Positions 8,260-16,581 of a stretch of 58,875 bases of DNA are shown piece after piece (positions within the stretch are counted from its first letter, which is position 1; every line of letters starts with the position of its first letter). Position numbers and translations under genes: made by a program. The notes below the pieces were generated by a model. That model made no database searches, was not told where the DNA came from, and saw only the letters and a list, made by a program, of their open reading frames with translations. Source of the DNA: Alphaproteobacteria bacterium (GTDB lineage Bacteria; Pseudomonadota; Alphaproteobacteria; Caulobacterales; Maricaulaceae); contig JAAEZM010000002.1 in assembly GCA_018222865.1 (NCBI GenBank), positions 124,097-182,971 on the forward strand, given 5' to 3'.

Positions 8260-10563
8260 ATGGCTGAGGGCGATAGCGCGGATAAGGATGTCCAGGACAA
8301 AAACTGGACGGAGTCCGGGGAGACGGATGGCTGGTTGAGTCAGGTCCTCCCGGGCGTATTGGCTGTGGCCTTCATCATTATCGTCGCTGTTGCGGTCATG
8401 GCTGGAGAGGGCGCCTTGATGGGCGCTGCCCGTCAGACCAATTCGGCGACATTGCAGACTGTTCTTTCCAATACAATCCAGCGCTTCGAGGACTGGTCCC
8501 AGCTACAGCGCCGTCACGCCTATACGTGGGCGAACAGCCCCGACCTGCGGGCGGATTACCCGGTGCTGGCTGAACTCACGCCGGAAAATGCTCGCAGCTC
8601 ACCCGAGATGGAGCGACTGCGCTCCGGCCTTGGGCGCTGGATGGCGCAGTATGGATATCGCAGTTTCGACGTGATCTCTCCGGAAGGTATCGTTCTGGCC
8701 TCCTCGGATCTGGAGCGTATCGGAGAGCGTAGTCCCGCACTCAGCCTAGTCGACCCGATCCAGCTCAATGTCAGTTCGGGTGTTCTTACACGGCCGGTCA
8801 TGGAGGAGACGGGAGCTGGGGGCGATAATACCGCCACCCAGGATGTTCTGACGCTTTACGCGATCGCTCCGATCCGTGGGGATGCCCGCGAAAATGCTCC
8901 GACACTGGGGTATCTTGCTTTCGCGATTGATCCGCTGCTGGATTATAGCAGCACATTTGAAGTGGGCCGGACCGGCTTGTCCGGCGATACCTATGTCATC
9001 GACCGAAATGGCCGACTTCTAAGCAATATCAGGTATGATGAGGAGATGGTGGCCGCCGACCTGCTATTAGCGGGGCATCCGTCCATGCTTCATCTGGACG
9101 CGCGAGATCCCGGGCTGGATATCACCGTTCTTAGCCGGCCGGACACACCCTATGAGGAATGGCCACTGACGGTGGCTGCCAGCAGTGTGATCGCGGATGG
9201 CCGCGGGGAGAATCTCCGGGGATATCGCGATCAGCGCGGCGTGCTCGTCATGGGGGCCTGGGTCTGGGATGCGCGCCATGATTTTGGCGTGATCACGGAA
9301 ATCCAGGTTTCTGAAGCGCTTGCGGGTGCGAACCAGGCGCGCGCCGTATTGAGGGTCTTTGCGGTCGCGATGGCGCTCTCCTTCATCCTTCTCGCAGTGC
9401 TGTTCAGTGCGCACCGAAATATCAGCCGCCAGAAGGCGCAGGCGACAGCAGAAGCCAACCAGCGTGTCCGGCAGATTCTGATGACAGCGGCGGAAGGCAT
9501 TTACGGCATTGATGGCCATGGGGTCGTGACCTTTATCAATCCAAGAGCTTGCACCATGCTGGGCTATGAGGAGCACGAGCTGGTGGGCAAGGTCATGCAC
9601 TCCGTGGTTCACCACTCCTATCGTGACGGGTCGATCTATTCGAAAGAAGACTGTCCGGTGCACACGGCCGGGGTGCCGATCGAAGCGAATGATCAAGAAG
9701 TGTTCTGGACCAAGAGTGGGCAGCCCATTCCCATCGAATTCTCCACAACACCCATTGATCCGGAAAATCTTGAACTTGGTGCTGTGATTACATTCCGCGA
9801 TATCACCAAGCGTCGGCGTGACGAGTTATCTCTGCGGCGCTATGCGCAAGAGCTTAAGCGGTCAAATGCGGAATTGCAGGAATTCGCCTATGCGGCGTCG
9901 CATGACCTGCAAGAACCGCTGCGTAAGATTCAGGCCTTTGGCGAGCGGCTGAATAACAAGTATTCCGCCAGTCTTGATGAGACGGGTCAGCATTATCTGG
10001 CTCGCATGGTCGATGCCGCCGGGCGGATGCGCAGGCTGATCGATGATTTGCTCAGCTATTCCCGAGTGAATTCCAAAACCACCAGCTATCTGCCGGTAGA
10101 GTTGTCGGCTGTCCTGGCGGACGTGGTGTCGGATCTTGAACCGCGTATCGCGTCGGAAGAAGCCACGGTTCGCATTGGGGAGCTCCCGGCGATCGAAGCG
10201 GATCCGGGGCAAATGCATCAGCTCTTCTTAAACCTGGTGGCGAATGCGTTGAAATTCCGCCGTCCCGGGGTCAGCCCGGTTGTATCCGTCGAGGGTGGCG
10301 TTGAGGTTGGTGAAAACGGTGCGGTGGCCCGTATCCAGATCACTGATAACGGGATTGGCTTTGAACCGCGTCACGCCGAGCGGATATTTGGCATGTTCGA
10401 GCGTCTTCATGGCCGCGAAGAATATGATGGTACCGGGGTCGGTTTGGCGACCTGCCGGAAAATCGCGGAACGACATTCTGGTGAACTGACAGCTTGGGGC
10501 GAGCCCGATGCTGGCGCGGTTTTCACGCTCATCCTGCCTGTCCGGCAGGGCGCGATTATCTAG
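8260..10563 (+). CDS. Hybrid-less PAS sensor histidine kinase with periplasmic sensor domain
   Basis: Sensor kinase of 767 residues. It has a membrane segment near residues 29-50, a large periplasmic region to about 365 that has the layout of a double Cache-type sensor (YGYRSFDVISPEGIVLASSD, GDTYVIDRNGRLLSN), and a second membrane segment near 366-388. A PAS domain follows (about 400-520, TAAEGIYGIDGHGVVTFIN). The HisKA box is YAASHDLQEPLRKIQ with phospho-His548, and the ATPase has NLVANALKFR, DNGIGF and GTGVGLATC. The ASHDLQEPLRKI box is the class found in bacteriophytochromes such as Cph1. A second kinase of the same class and an Rcp1-like receiver follow on the same strand. The ligand is unknown. 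Confidence 0.92.
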   Translation: MAEGDSADKDVQDKNWTESGETDGWLSQVLPGVLAVAFIIIVAVAVMAGEGALMGAARQTNSATLQTVLSNTIQRFEDWSQLQRRHAYTWANSPDLRADYPVLAELTPENARSSPEMERLRSGLGRWMAQYGYRSFDVISPEGIVLASSDLERIGERSPALSLVDPIQLNVSSGVLTRPVMEETGAGGDNTATQDVLTLYAIAPIRGDARENAPTLGYLAFAIDPLLDYSSTFEVGRTGLSGDTYVIDRNGRLLSNIRYDEEMVAADLLLAGHPSMLHLDARDPGLDITVLSRPDTPYEEWPLTVAASSVIADGRGENLRGYRDQRGVLVMGAWVWDARHDFGVITEIQVSEALAGANQARAVLRVFAVAMALSFILLAVLFSAHRNISRQKAQATAEANQRVRQILMTAAEGIYGIDGHGVVTFINPRACTMLGYEEHELVGKVMHSVVHHSYRDGSIYSKEDCPVHTAGVPIEANDQEVFWTKSGQPIPIEFSTTPIDPENLELGAVITFRDITKRRRDELSLRRYAQELKRSNAELQEFAYAASHDLQEPLRKIQAFGERLNNKYSASLDETGQHYLARMVDAAGRMRRLIDDLLSYSRVNSKTTSYLPVELSAVLADVVSDLEPRIASEEATVRIGELPAIEADPGQMHQLFLNLVANALKFRRPGVSPVVSVEGGVEVGENGAVARIQITDNGIGFEPRHAERIFGMFERLHGREEYDGTGVGLATCRKIAERHSGELTAWGEPDAGAVFTLILPVRQGAII

Positions 10564-10639
10564 GGCGCCTTGCCAGACCTTGCCGCCGTAGAACAAGAGG
10601 CGTATGCAGCGCTTTAACTGCTAGGGGATGCTTTACCGC

Positions 10640-11569
10640 ATGGGCCGAAATCAGATCCGGCATCTGCAATATGCGCTTCCCGTCCTGATCGTGGCGGTGG
10701 CTGCCACGTTGGGAATGCTGTTCCTGCTTGATGGAGACGAGCGATTGATCGGGCTCGGCGTGATCGTCGCAAGCAGCCTTATCGCTCTGATCCTGCAGCA
10801 TGTCTTGATCCGGAAAAGCGAAGCCGAACAGGCCAGGAAAGATGCTGATATCCAGCGTTTCAAAAGCGAGGCGGAGGATGCCCGCCAGGTCCGGATGGCA
10901 TTTGCCAAAGCCGCGTCCCACGACATGTTGGAGCCCTTGCGCAAGGTCGAGGCCTTCGGGGAGCGCCTTGAGGACAAGTATGCGGATCGGCTCGAGGATA
11001 GCGGTCGGCTGTATGTAAATCGTATGCGTGATGCAGCGGAGCGCATGCGCGGGCTTATCGAGCAATTATTGAGCTTTGCGCGCCTTGATGATCATGCTCC
11101 GCTTCTCAAACGACAAGGATTGGGCAATCTCGTCGAGACGGCGAAGAGCGGGCTGAAGGCGCAGATCAAATCGGCCGACGCAAAGATTACGGTGGAATCA
11201 GGTCCTGAATTGATCACGGATGAGCGGCTTGTGAGCCTTATCCTGGTGCAACTGATGGCCAACGCGCTCAAATTCCGCAGCCCCGAACGTTTGTTGCATA
11301 TTGAAATTCACCATGAACGGGTTGAATGTGAAGGCGGAATTCGCGAAAAGATCACGGTCTCGGATAATGGGATCGGGTTTGACCCGCGCTATAATGAACG
11401 CATCTTCGGAGTGCTGGATCGTTTGCACTCGCGAAGTGAGTTTGAGGGGACAGGAATGGGGCTGGCGGTTGCGCGCAAGGCCGCGGAGCGCTTAGGCGGG
11501 ACACTGACCGCTGAAGGCGAACCAGGCAAAGGCGCTCGCTTTACCTTGATCTTGCCCGTTCAGCAGTAG
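10640..11569 (+). CDS. Small membrane histidine kinase, Cph1-class HisKA
   Basis: Kinase of about 309 residues with two closely spaced hydrophobic segments at the N-terminus (ALPVLIVAVAATLGMLFLL and LIGLGVIVASSLIALILQ), a coiled-coil linker, a HisKA box KAASHDMLEPLRKVEAFGERL with phospho-His94, and an ATPase with LMANALKFRS, DNGIGFDP and GTGMGLAVARKAAE. No periplasmic sensor domain is present, so it may sense the membrane or work with the preceding kinase. Its catalytic core is clearly paralogous to that kinase. ATG 10640 is preferred over ATG 10628 because AGGGG at 10623-10627 abuts the latter. The next gene is a single-domain receiver. Confidence 0.9.
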   Translation: MGRNQIRHLQYALPVLIVAVAATLGMLFLLDGDERLIGLGVIVASSLIALILQHVLIRKSEAEQARKDADIQRFKSEAEDARQVRMAFAKAASHDMLEPLRKVEAFGERLEDKYADRLEDSGRLYVNRMRDAAERMRGLIEQLLSFARLDDHAPLLKRQGLGNLVETAKSGLKAQIKSADAKITVESGPELITDERLVSLILVQLMANALKFRSPERLLHIEIHHERVECEGGIREKITVSDNGIGFDPRYNERIFGVLDRLHSRSEFEGTGMGLAVARKAAERLGGTLTAEGEPGKGARFTLILPVQQ

Positions 11570-11626
11570 TAGTTGAGACCCGGCACCGCATACCAGCGAT
11601 TGCGAGAATTGAAAAAGGGCCATGCC

Positions 11627-12103
11627 ATGAGCACCGAACACAAGCTGTTTACGATTCTGATGGTCGATGATGATCCGGATGATCGTCTGCTGTTCAAGGA
11701 AGCCTGCGAGGAAGTGCGCTTGCGCAACCCTCTGCAATTCCTTGAGAATGGCGAGCAGCTGGTCGATTATCTCAAGCGGCGTGGTGATTACGCGGATCTC
11801 AAGGATGAGCCCTATCCGGGTATTATTCTGCTGGATCTGAATATGCCGCTCAAAGATGGTCGCGAAGCCCTTGAAGAGGTCAAGGCTGACCCAGAGCTAC
11901 GCCATATCCCAGTAATCGTATTGACCACGTCGAAGAGCGAAGACGACATTCTGTCGAGCTATGGGCTCGGTGCCTCATCCTATATCGTCAAACCGATTTC
12001 GCTGGACCGCCTGATGCGTGTGGTCAACTCGATTGGCGAGTATTGGGTACAGATTGTGGAAGTCCCGAGTGAAAACGTCGCTGAGGAACCTCTGGAAGAC
12101 TAG
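11627..12103 (+). CDS. Single-domain response regulator, Rcp1-like
   Basis: Receiver of 158 residues with no output domain. It has the acidic triplet MVDDDPDD, phospho-acceptor Asp70 in IILLDLNMPLKDGRE, Thr100 or Thr101 in VLTTSKSEDD and Lys122 in YIVKPISLDRL. The insertion YLKRRGDYADLKDEPYPGIILLDLNMP is characteristic of Rcp1, the partner of cyanobacterial phytochrome Cph1. It stands directly after two kinases whose HisKA boxes are also of the Cph1 class, so phosphotransfer within this cluster is likely. ATG 11627 follows AAAAAGGGCC; an earlier in-frame ATG has no ribosome site. The acidic C-terminal tail (ENVAEEPLED) is outside the receiver fold. Confidence 0.93.
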   Translation: MSTEHKLFTILMVDDDPDDRLLFKEACEEVRLRNPLQFLENGEQLVDYLKRRGDYADLKDEPYPGIILLDLNMPLKDGREALEEVKADPELRHIPVIVLTTSKSEDDILSSYGLGASSYIVKPISLDRLMRVVNSIGEYWVQIVEVPSENVAEEPLED

Positions 12104-12205
12104 GTTTTCCCGTCTCAGGCGAAGCGTCGCGATCTTGCCGCAAACTCAGGCTAGGTTCATTCTTCAACGGCTGTGATGGACGCTTACGCGCCCAGGGGGA
12201 GAATG

Positions 12206-12823
12206 ATGTTCGGACGCATTGCAATGACCGGTTTGACCGTGGCGGTGGCCATGGTGCTCGCCCTGGCCATCCTCGTGGTATTGGGCGTTTATGCGCCACT
12301 TTGGCTGCACTGGGTTCAGAACGGCGCCGACCTGATCGAGCGGGCGGTGACATCCACTGGATTGCCGAGCCGCTTCAATGTCTGGGTCGGGATATTTGCT
12401 GCCTCCGAAGCGATTGTGATCTTGATCTTCACGATCATCGCACGGATCATCCTGGCTATTCTTCTGGCGCCAGTCTCTTCCAATGTGAGGCACTCAGGCG
12501 TTGCCGGCCTCTTCGCCAGTATCGGCTCCATGACAACATCGCTCTTCCTCGCCTTTGTGCTGGGTATCTTGATGCTGGTGGGGCTGGGCATTGTAGCGCC
12601 GGAGGTCTTGGACAGCATGCTGGGAGCAGCGGGCTGGGTTGAAGCGCGTCTCGAGCATACCGGACTGCCTTTCCGCTGGAATAATATCCTTAGACTTTTG
12701 ATCGCGGACGATCAGATCCTCCTGCTTTTCTTCACAATTGTGGCGCGATTGCTGATTGCTGCACTGGCTTCAGCACTGACGTCCGCAGTCGGCGGCAAGC
12801 CGCGCTTCGCCGCCCCGGTTTGA
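12206..12823 (+). CDS. Membrane protein with internal duplication
   Basis: Hypothetical inner-membrane protein of 205 residues with four hydrophobic segments. The sequence is a tandem repeat of about 100 residues: TGLPSRFNVW at residue 51 matches TGLPFRWNNI at 152, and LIFTIIARIILAIL at 73 matches LFFTIVARLLIAAL at 174, both with an offset of exactly 101. Each half therefore has one segment, a loop with the TGLP turn, and a second segment. Of several ATGs, 12206 lies best behind AGGGGGAG at 12194-12201. I do not recognise the family. It follows the receiver gene on the same strand after about 100 bases but need not belong to that cluster. Confidence 0.8.
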   Translation: MFGRIAMTGLTVAVAMVLALAILVVLGVYAPLWLHWVQNGADLIERAVTSTGLPSRFNVWVGIFAASEAIVILIFTIIARIILAILLAPVSSNVRHSGVAGLFASIGSMTTSLFLAFVLGILMLVGLGIVAPEVLDSMLGAAGWVEARLEHTGLPFRWNNILRLLIADDQILLLFFTIVARLLIAALASALTSAVGGKPRFAAPV

Positions 12824-12832
12824 TCAGAAGGC

Positions 12833-13843
12833 TTAGTCCGAGAGCGCCTTGGCCAGGAGTGGCAGGCTGATATCCATGCGGTAATCGGTTGAGGAATGAT
12901 TGTCCGGGAATTCCTCGTAAACGTGATCAATCCCGCGGGCCGTCAGTTCACGAGTCATGCGGCGGGCGCCATAGAGCAGATTATATTGATCAACCGTCCC
13001 GCAATCGATGTAGAGCGCTTTGAGCGATTTAAGATTCTCGCCGTGGGCGGGCAACATTTCGATCGGATCCCAGGCCATCCAATTCGCCCAGAGCTCGGGA
13101 ATGCGTTCGCATGTATCTAGGGTGACGGGCAGCCGAATGCCCATATAGCGATCCGGGTCAGGGTCATATGTCGCCGCCATGGCCAGCATCATCATGGCGT
13201 GGAGATCATCCCCAGACACTTTCTTTGAAGCCTCGAAGCCGTCGATAAAGGCCTCGATCGAACCGTCATACTTGTCGAGGCGACGCAAGGTGTGCGCGAA
13301 ATCTGCGGCGAACATGAGTTCGAAGCCCATATCGCCAGAGTGAGAGGCTGCTGCTGACCAGAAGTCCGCGTGCAACAGTCCATGAACCATGGAGCCATAT
13401 CCGCCGGAGGATTTTCCGAACACGCCGCGCTTGCCATGGCCGCCGCACCCAAAACGCTTCTCGATTTCTGGAACGCACTCCTTAATCAGGAAATCTTCCC
13501 AATTCCCCATTGCCGCCGAGTTCACATACTGGTTGCCGCCCAGGCGGGTAAAACAGTCCGGGAAGGCGATGACGCAGGGGGGCATCTGGCCATCAGCCAT
13601 CAGGCGATCAGCTCGCTCAGGAACGTTTTCACCAAAATTGAGCCAGGCTGTGTGCTTGGGGCCACCTGCTGTAAAGCCAACGAGATCGACAAGAAGCGGC
13701 AGGTCGCGCCCATCATGCCCATGGGGAATATAGACATCCACCCGGCGCTCAGTGGGGTCTCCGAGCAGATTATTCGCGACAGCCTGACTGTTCAGGACGA
13801 AGCTGTGAACGGTCCCGCGCGGATGATGTGTCTTTTTGGGCAT
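12833..13843 (-). CDS. Esterase of the alpha/beta-hydrolase fold (esterase D/enterochelin esterase type)
   Basis: Predicted serine esterase of 336 residues without an export signal. The nucleophile elbow is FGKSSGGYGS (G-K-S-S-G), the preceding strand region RRVDVYIPHGHDGRDLPLLVDLVG fits the putative-esterase family, the acid is probably in LYIDCGTVDQYNL, and the His is in PDNHSSTDYRM near the C-terminus. All three catalytic positions are present. Family members act on S-formylglutathione, siderophore esters or acyl groups, and the substrate cannot be assigned. The gene starts four bases after the stop of a small membrane protein on the same strand, so the two form an operon. Confidence 0.88.
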   Translation of the reverse strand: MPKKTHHPRGTVHSFVLNSQAVANNLLGDPTERRVDVYIPHGHDGRDLPLLVDLVGFTAGGPKHTAWLNFGENVPERADRLMADGQMPPCVIAFPDCFTRLGGNQYVNSAAMGNWEDFLIKECVPEIEKRFGCGGHGKRGVFGKSSGGYGSMVHGLLHADFWSAAASHSGDMGFELMFAADFAHTLRRLDKYDGSIEAFIDGFEASKKVSGDDLHAMMMLAMAATYDPDPDRYMGIRLPVTLDTCERIPELWANWMAWDPIEMLPAHGENLKSLKALYIDCGTVDQYNLLYGARRMTRELTARGIDHVYEEFPDNHSSTDYRMDISLPLLAKALSD

Positions 13844-13847
13844 GGGT

Positions 13848-14258
13848 TTAGGGCTTTCCCGATTTTCGCAGATACCAGCGCATGCTGGTCATCAAAACCA
13901 TCGCGTCAACAGATAATGCGATAAAACCTAGGAGGATGGGGAAGCCTTCAATCGCTGCCTGACTGATCCAGAAATAGATACGGATGGAGGCGGCAGAGAT
14001 ATAGACAAAGAAAAAGGCGCGCCGTCTCAGGAAGAGCAGGATAATCGCCGTAATATACCCAATGGCAGCGCTGAAACCGATGACATAGTGAATGGAAGAC
14101 GAGGTCCATCCGGAGACTGGCAGGACCCCCGCCAGTTCGAGACTGTTCCGAAAGATATAGACGGCAGCCAGGATGAGATTGACGCTCGCGATGCCGCTGA
14201 CAACGCGCCAGGTTGCGTCAGCGGGAATGACTCGGATCTCTTGTTTCTCACTTGGCAT
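13848..14258 (-). CDS. Small four-helix membrane protein
   Basis: Hypothetical protein of 136 residues with four hydrophobic stretches: VVSGIASVNLILAAVYIF, IHYVIGFSAAIGYITAIILLFL, AFFFVYISAASIRIYFWI and ILLGFIALSVDAMVLMTSM. It has a basic cytoplasmic end (RWYLRKSGKP). No family was recognised. ATG 14258 (MPSEKQEIRVI) is chosen over a longer frame that would extend 18 residues into the intergenic region; neither has a strong ribosome site. It is transcribed ahead of the esterase with a four-base gap, so a role in the same process is likely but unnamed. Confidence 0.75.
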   Translation of the reverse strand: MPSEKQEIRVIPADATWRVVSGIASVNLILAAVYIFRNSLELAGVLPVSGWTSSSIHYVIGFSAAIGYITAIILLFLRRRAFFFVYISAASIRIYFWISQAAIEGFPILLGFIALSVDAMVLMTSMRWYLRKSGKP

Positions 14259-14390
14259 TAACGGAAAGTCCCCACCTGTCCGATAGATCGCGCCCAAATT
14301 ATGATTGTACAAAACAGTATTGCGTTTCGAAAGCCCGATTTATGATTCAGAATAGATTTCACATCCAGCGCATAGTTTTCGGTGCAGCTC

Positions 14391-14951
14391 ATGACGATTG
14401 AGAAGACGTTTATTTCGGCAGACGCGCTGCTGGCTGACAGTTTTCGGCTTGCCCAGACTGTTTTGGACAGCGGATTCGCGCCCACGCATATTGTCGGTGT
14501 CTGGCGCGGAGGCGCGCCGGTCGGTATCGCCGTCCAGGAATATCTTGAATACAAGGGGGCGGACGCGGATCACATCGCTATCCGAACCTCCTCCTATACC
14601 GGAATTGACCAGCAATCTCGCGAGGTCAAGGTCTATGGCGAGGGCTATCTCGTCGATACGCTCAATGCGGAAGACCGGATCCTGATTGTCGATGATGTAT
14701 TCGATAGCGGCCGTTCCGTTGAAGCCATTCTCCGGGTTCTTCGGGCAAAGTTGAGGCGGAATTTCCCGGCCGATATCCGCATCGCGACTGTGTATTACAA
14801 GCCGACGCGGAATCAGACGGATCTGACGCCGGACTACTTCATTCATGAGTGTGATGACTGGCTCGTCTTTCCCCACGAATTGTGCGGATTGGGTCCGGAG
14901 GAGATCGTCACGAAAGGAATTGATCTCCCAACCGGGACGCCGGGCAAATGA
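14391..14951 (+). CDS. Phosphoribosyltransferase
   Basis: Type I phosphoribosyltransferase of 186 residues, expected to join a base to PRPP in purine salvage. The PRPP-binding loop is RILIVDDVFDSGRSVEAIL near residue 100, preceded by the substrate strand HIVGVWRGGAPVGIAVQEYL. The latter resembles xanthine/hypoxanthine transferases found next to purine genes, with the shape of COG2236. ATG 14391 is preferred; a GTG three codons upstream is possible. Its stop overlaps the next start by ATGA, so the small following protein is co-translated. Base specificity cannot be told from sequence. Confidence 0.87.
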   Translation: MTIEKTFISADALLADSFRLAQTVLDSGFAPTHIVGVWRGGAPVGIAVQEYLEYKGADADHIAIRTSSYTGIDQQSREVKVYGEGYLVDTLNAEDRILIVDDVFDSGRSVEAILRVLRAKLRRNFPADIRIATVYYKPTRNQTDLTPDYFIHECDDWLVFPHELCGLGPEEIVTKGIDLPTGTPGK

Positions 14952-15247
14952 GCTTGATTACCGAAGCGCAGATCCGGGGGCTTATTTTGACCGCGGAGGG
15001 CGGACTGGATGAGGCCCAGCTGGTATTATGGAGCGAAATCCGGATCGAACCTGAAGTCTGGTCTCCTCAGGAAGGCGCGGAGCACGGTTTCGGATTTTGG
15101 GTTGTCGCTTGCCATGAAGGCGATGTGATCTGGTATGACAGCATGGCGGAGGAATTCCGGGCCGGCACTACTTTTGGTGAACGCCTCATACCGGAGGCAG
15201 TAGCATCGGCACCGGATTTGTCGGGACTGCTTCGAAAAGTCACCTGA
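14948..15247 (+). CDS. Hypothetical small acidic protein
   Basis: Cytosolic protein of 99 residues, rich in Glu and Trp, without membrane segment or signal. Recognisable stretches are LDEAQLVLWSEIRIEPEVW and FGFWVVACHEGDVIWYDSMAEEFR, which look like a compact alpha/beta fold. I do not recognise the family. It starts in an ATGA overlap with the phosphoribosyltransferase and so is translationally coupled to it. Nothing else in the context suggests a role. Confidence 0.75.
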   Translation: MSLITEAQIRGLILTAEGGLDEAQLVLWSEIRIEPEVWSPQEGAEHGFGFWVVACHEGDVIWYDSMAEEFRAGTTFGERLIPEAVASAPDLSGLLRKVT

Positions 15248-15289
15248 TCGCGCATTCAGCCAGCAAATGCTGACCGAGATGCGCAAGGC

Positions 15290-15682
15290 TTATCCTGGCC
15301 GGTGGATGGCACAGAGCTTATTGCCATCCGGGTCCCGGACGTAGGACAGGTTGATCGTTCCCATTTCGCTCTCGCGCGGACCTGGTGCGTCCTCGATTGA
15401 GGTTCCGCCGTTTGCGACACCGGCATCGTGGAAGGCTTTGACCTGTTCGAGCGACGAGCATTTAAAGCCGATCGTGGCGCCATTGCCATGAGAAGCGGGC
15501 TCATCATTGATGGGCTCGCTGATGCAGAATGCATTCCCATCATGCAAATAGAAGTATCGGACATGACCGCTACCGGCGACATTGCGGATTGGCTCGCCTG
15601 CACCCAGCGTTCCTAATACGGCATCGTAAAACGTCTTTGAGCGCTCAATATCGGTCGCGCCGAGCATTATGTGATTGAACAT
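15290..15682 (-). CDS. VOC-family protein (glyoxalase/bleomycin-resistance fold)
   Basis: Metal-binding dioxygenase/lyase-fold protein of 130 residues with the paired beta-alpha-beta-beta-beta modules of the VOC superfamily. It begins FNHIMLGATDIERSKTFYDAVLGTLG, with the first metal-site His in NHIMLG, and ends SYVRDPDGNKLCAIHRPG, the usual YxRDPDGNxL motif. Members range from glyoxalase I to antibiotic-binding proteins, and the substrate is not predictable. It stands alone between the phosphoribosyltransferase pair and nadC. Confidence 0.9.
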   Translation of the reverse strand: MFNHIMLGATDIERSKTFYDAVLGTLGAGEPIRNVAGSGHVRYFYLHDGNAFCISEPINDEPASHGNGATIGFKCSSLEQVKAFHDAGVANGGTSIEDAPGPRESEMGTINLSYVRDPDGNKLCAIHRPG

Positions 15683-15723
15683 TATGGTTCTTCTCCCCTG
15701 ATCGCAGAAGACTAGCCGCGCGC

Positions 15724-16572
15724 TCAGGCGTCGTCGAGGCCAATGTCGAAATTGGGCGCAGAGTGGGTGAGGGCGCCAACCGAGATCACATCCACGCCCG
15801 TTTCGGCGATACCGTGAACCGTTTCCAGGTTTACCCCGCCGGAGGCCTCAAGCGTGACCTTGCCCTTGGCCCGGCTGACTGCGCTGCGCAGATCTTCGAG
15901 ACTGAAATTATCCAGCAGGACGCTTTCCGCGCCCGCTTCAATGGCCGCGTCGAGTTGATCGAGCCGATCCACCTCAACGGCAATGCGGGTCATGTGTCCG
16001 GCATTGGACTTCGCGGCCTTAACCGCTTGAGCGACGCCCCCACAGACAGCCACATGATTGTCCTTGATCAAGATCGCATCATCGAGGCCAAAGCGATGCA
16101 GCGCGCCACCGCCTGCCTGTACGGCCTGGAGTTCGAAGGCCCGCATGCCCGGCGTGGTCTTGCGGGTATGCGCGATCTGCGCGCCTGTTCCGGCCACGGC
16201 GTCGACATATCGACGCGTGAAGGTCGCAATCCCGCTCATGCGTCCCAGGAAGTTCAATGCGATGCGTTCCGCGGCCAGAAGCGCGCGCGCATTCCCCTGG
16301 ACGCTGGCGATCAAATCTCCGCGCGCAACCGGCTCGCCATCTTCAATCTGAACGCTGACGCCGGCATCCGGATCCATCTGCCAGATGGCTTCCAGGGCGG
16401 GTTCGATGCCGCAAAGCACGCCCTTTTCCCGCGCGGCGAAGTAGAATTTCGCGGTCGCGGTCGCGGGGATACAGGCCAGTGCAGTGATATCGCCACGGCC
16501 GCCCTGGTCCTCTGCTAGAGCGCGAGTGACGGCATCCTTGAGGATGTGACGCGGGATGGGATTGACCGGCAT
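15724..16572 (-). CDS. nadC: Nicotinate-nucleotide pyrophosphorylase (carboxylating)
   Basis: Quinolinate phosphoribosyltransferase, which converts quinolinate and PRPP to nicotinate mononucleotide in de novo NAD synthesis. The 282 residues show the family elements AHTRKTTPGMRAFELQAVQAGGG (phosphate and quinolinate binding Arg/Lys), HRFGLDDAILIKDNHV, and the C-terminal barrel motifs EVDRLDQLDAAIEAGAESVLLDN and LEASGGVNLETV. Length is normal. It is last in nadA-nadB-nadC, nine bases after nadB, and so should be controlled by the palindromes upstream of nadA. Confidence 0.97.
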   Translation of the reverse strand: MPVNPIPRHILKDAVTRALAEDQGGRGDITALACIPATATAKFYFAAREKGVLCGIEPALEAIWQMDPDAGVSVQIEDGEPVARGDLIASVQGNARALLAAERIALNFLGRMSGIATFTRRYVDAVAGTGAQIAHTRKTTPGMRAFELQAVQAGGGALHRFGLDDAILIKDNHVAVCGGVAQAVKAAKSNAGHMTRIAVEVDRLDQLDAAIEAGAESVLLDNFSLEDLRSAVSRAKGKVTLEASGGVNLETVHGIAETGVDVISVGALTHSAPNFDIGLDDA

Positions 16573-16581
16573 GGTGAAGTC

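Noticed and set aside
15763-16518. 251-codon plus-strand frame over nadC
   Set aside because: Mirror of nadC codon bias; no ribosome site and no family.
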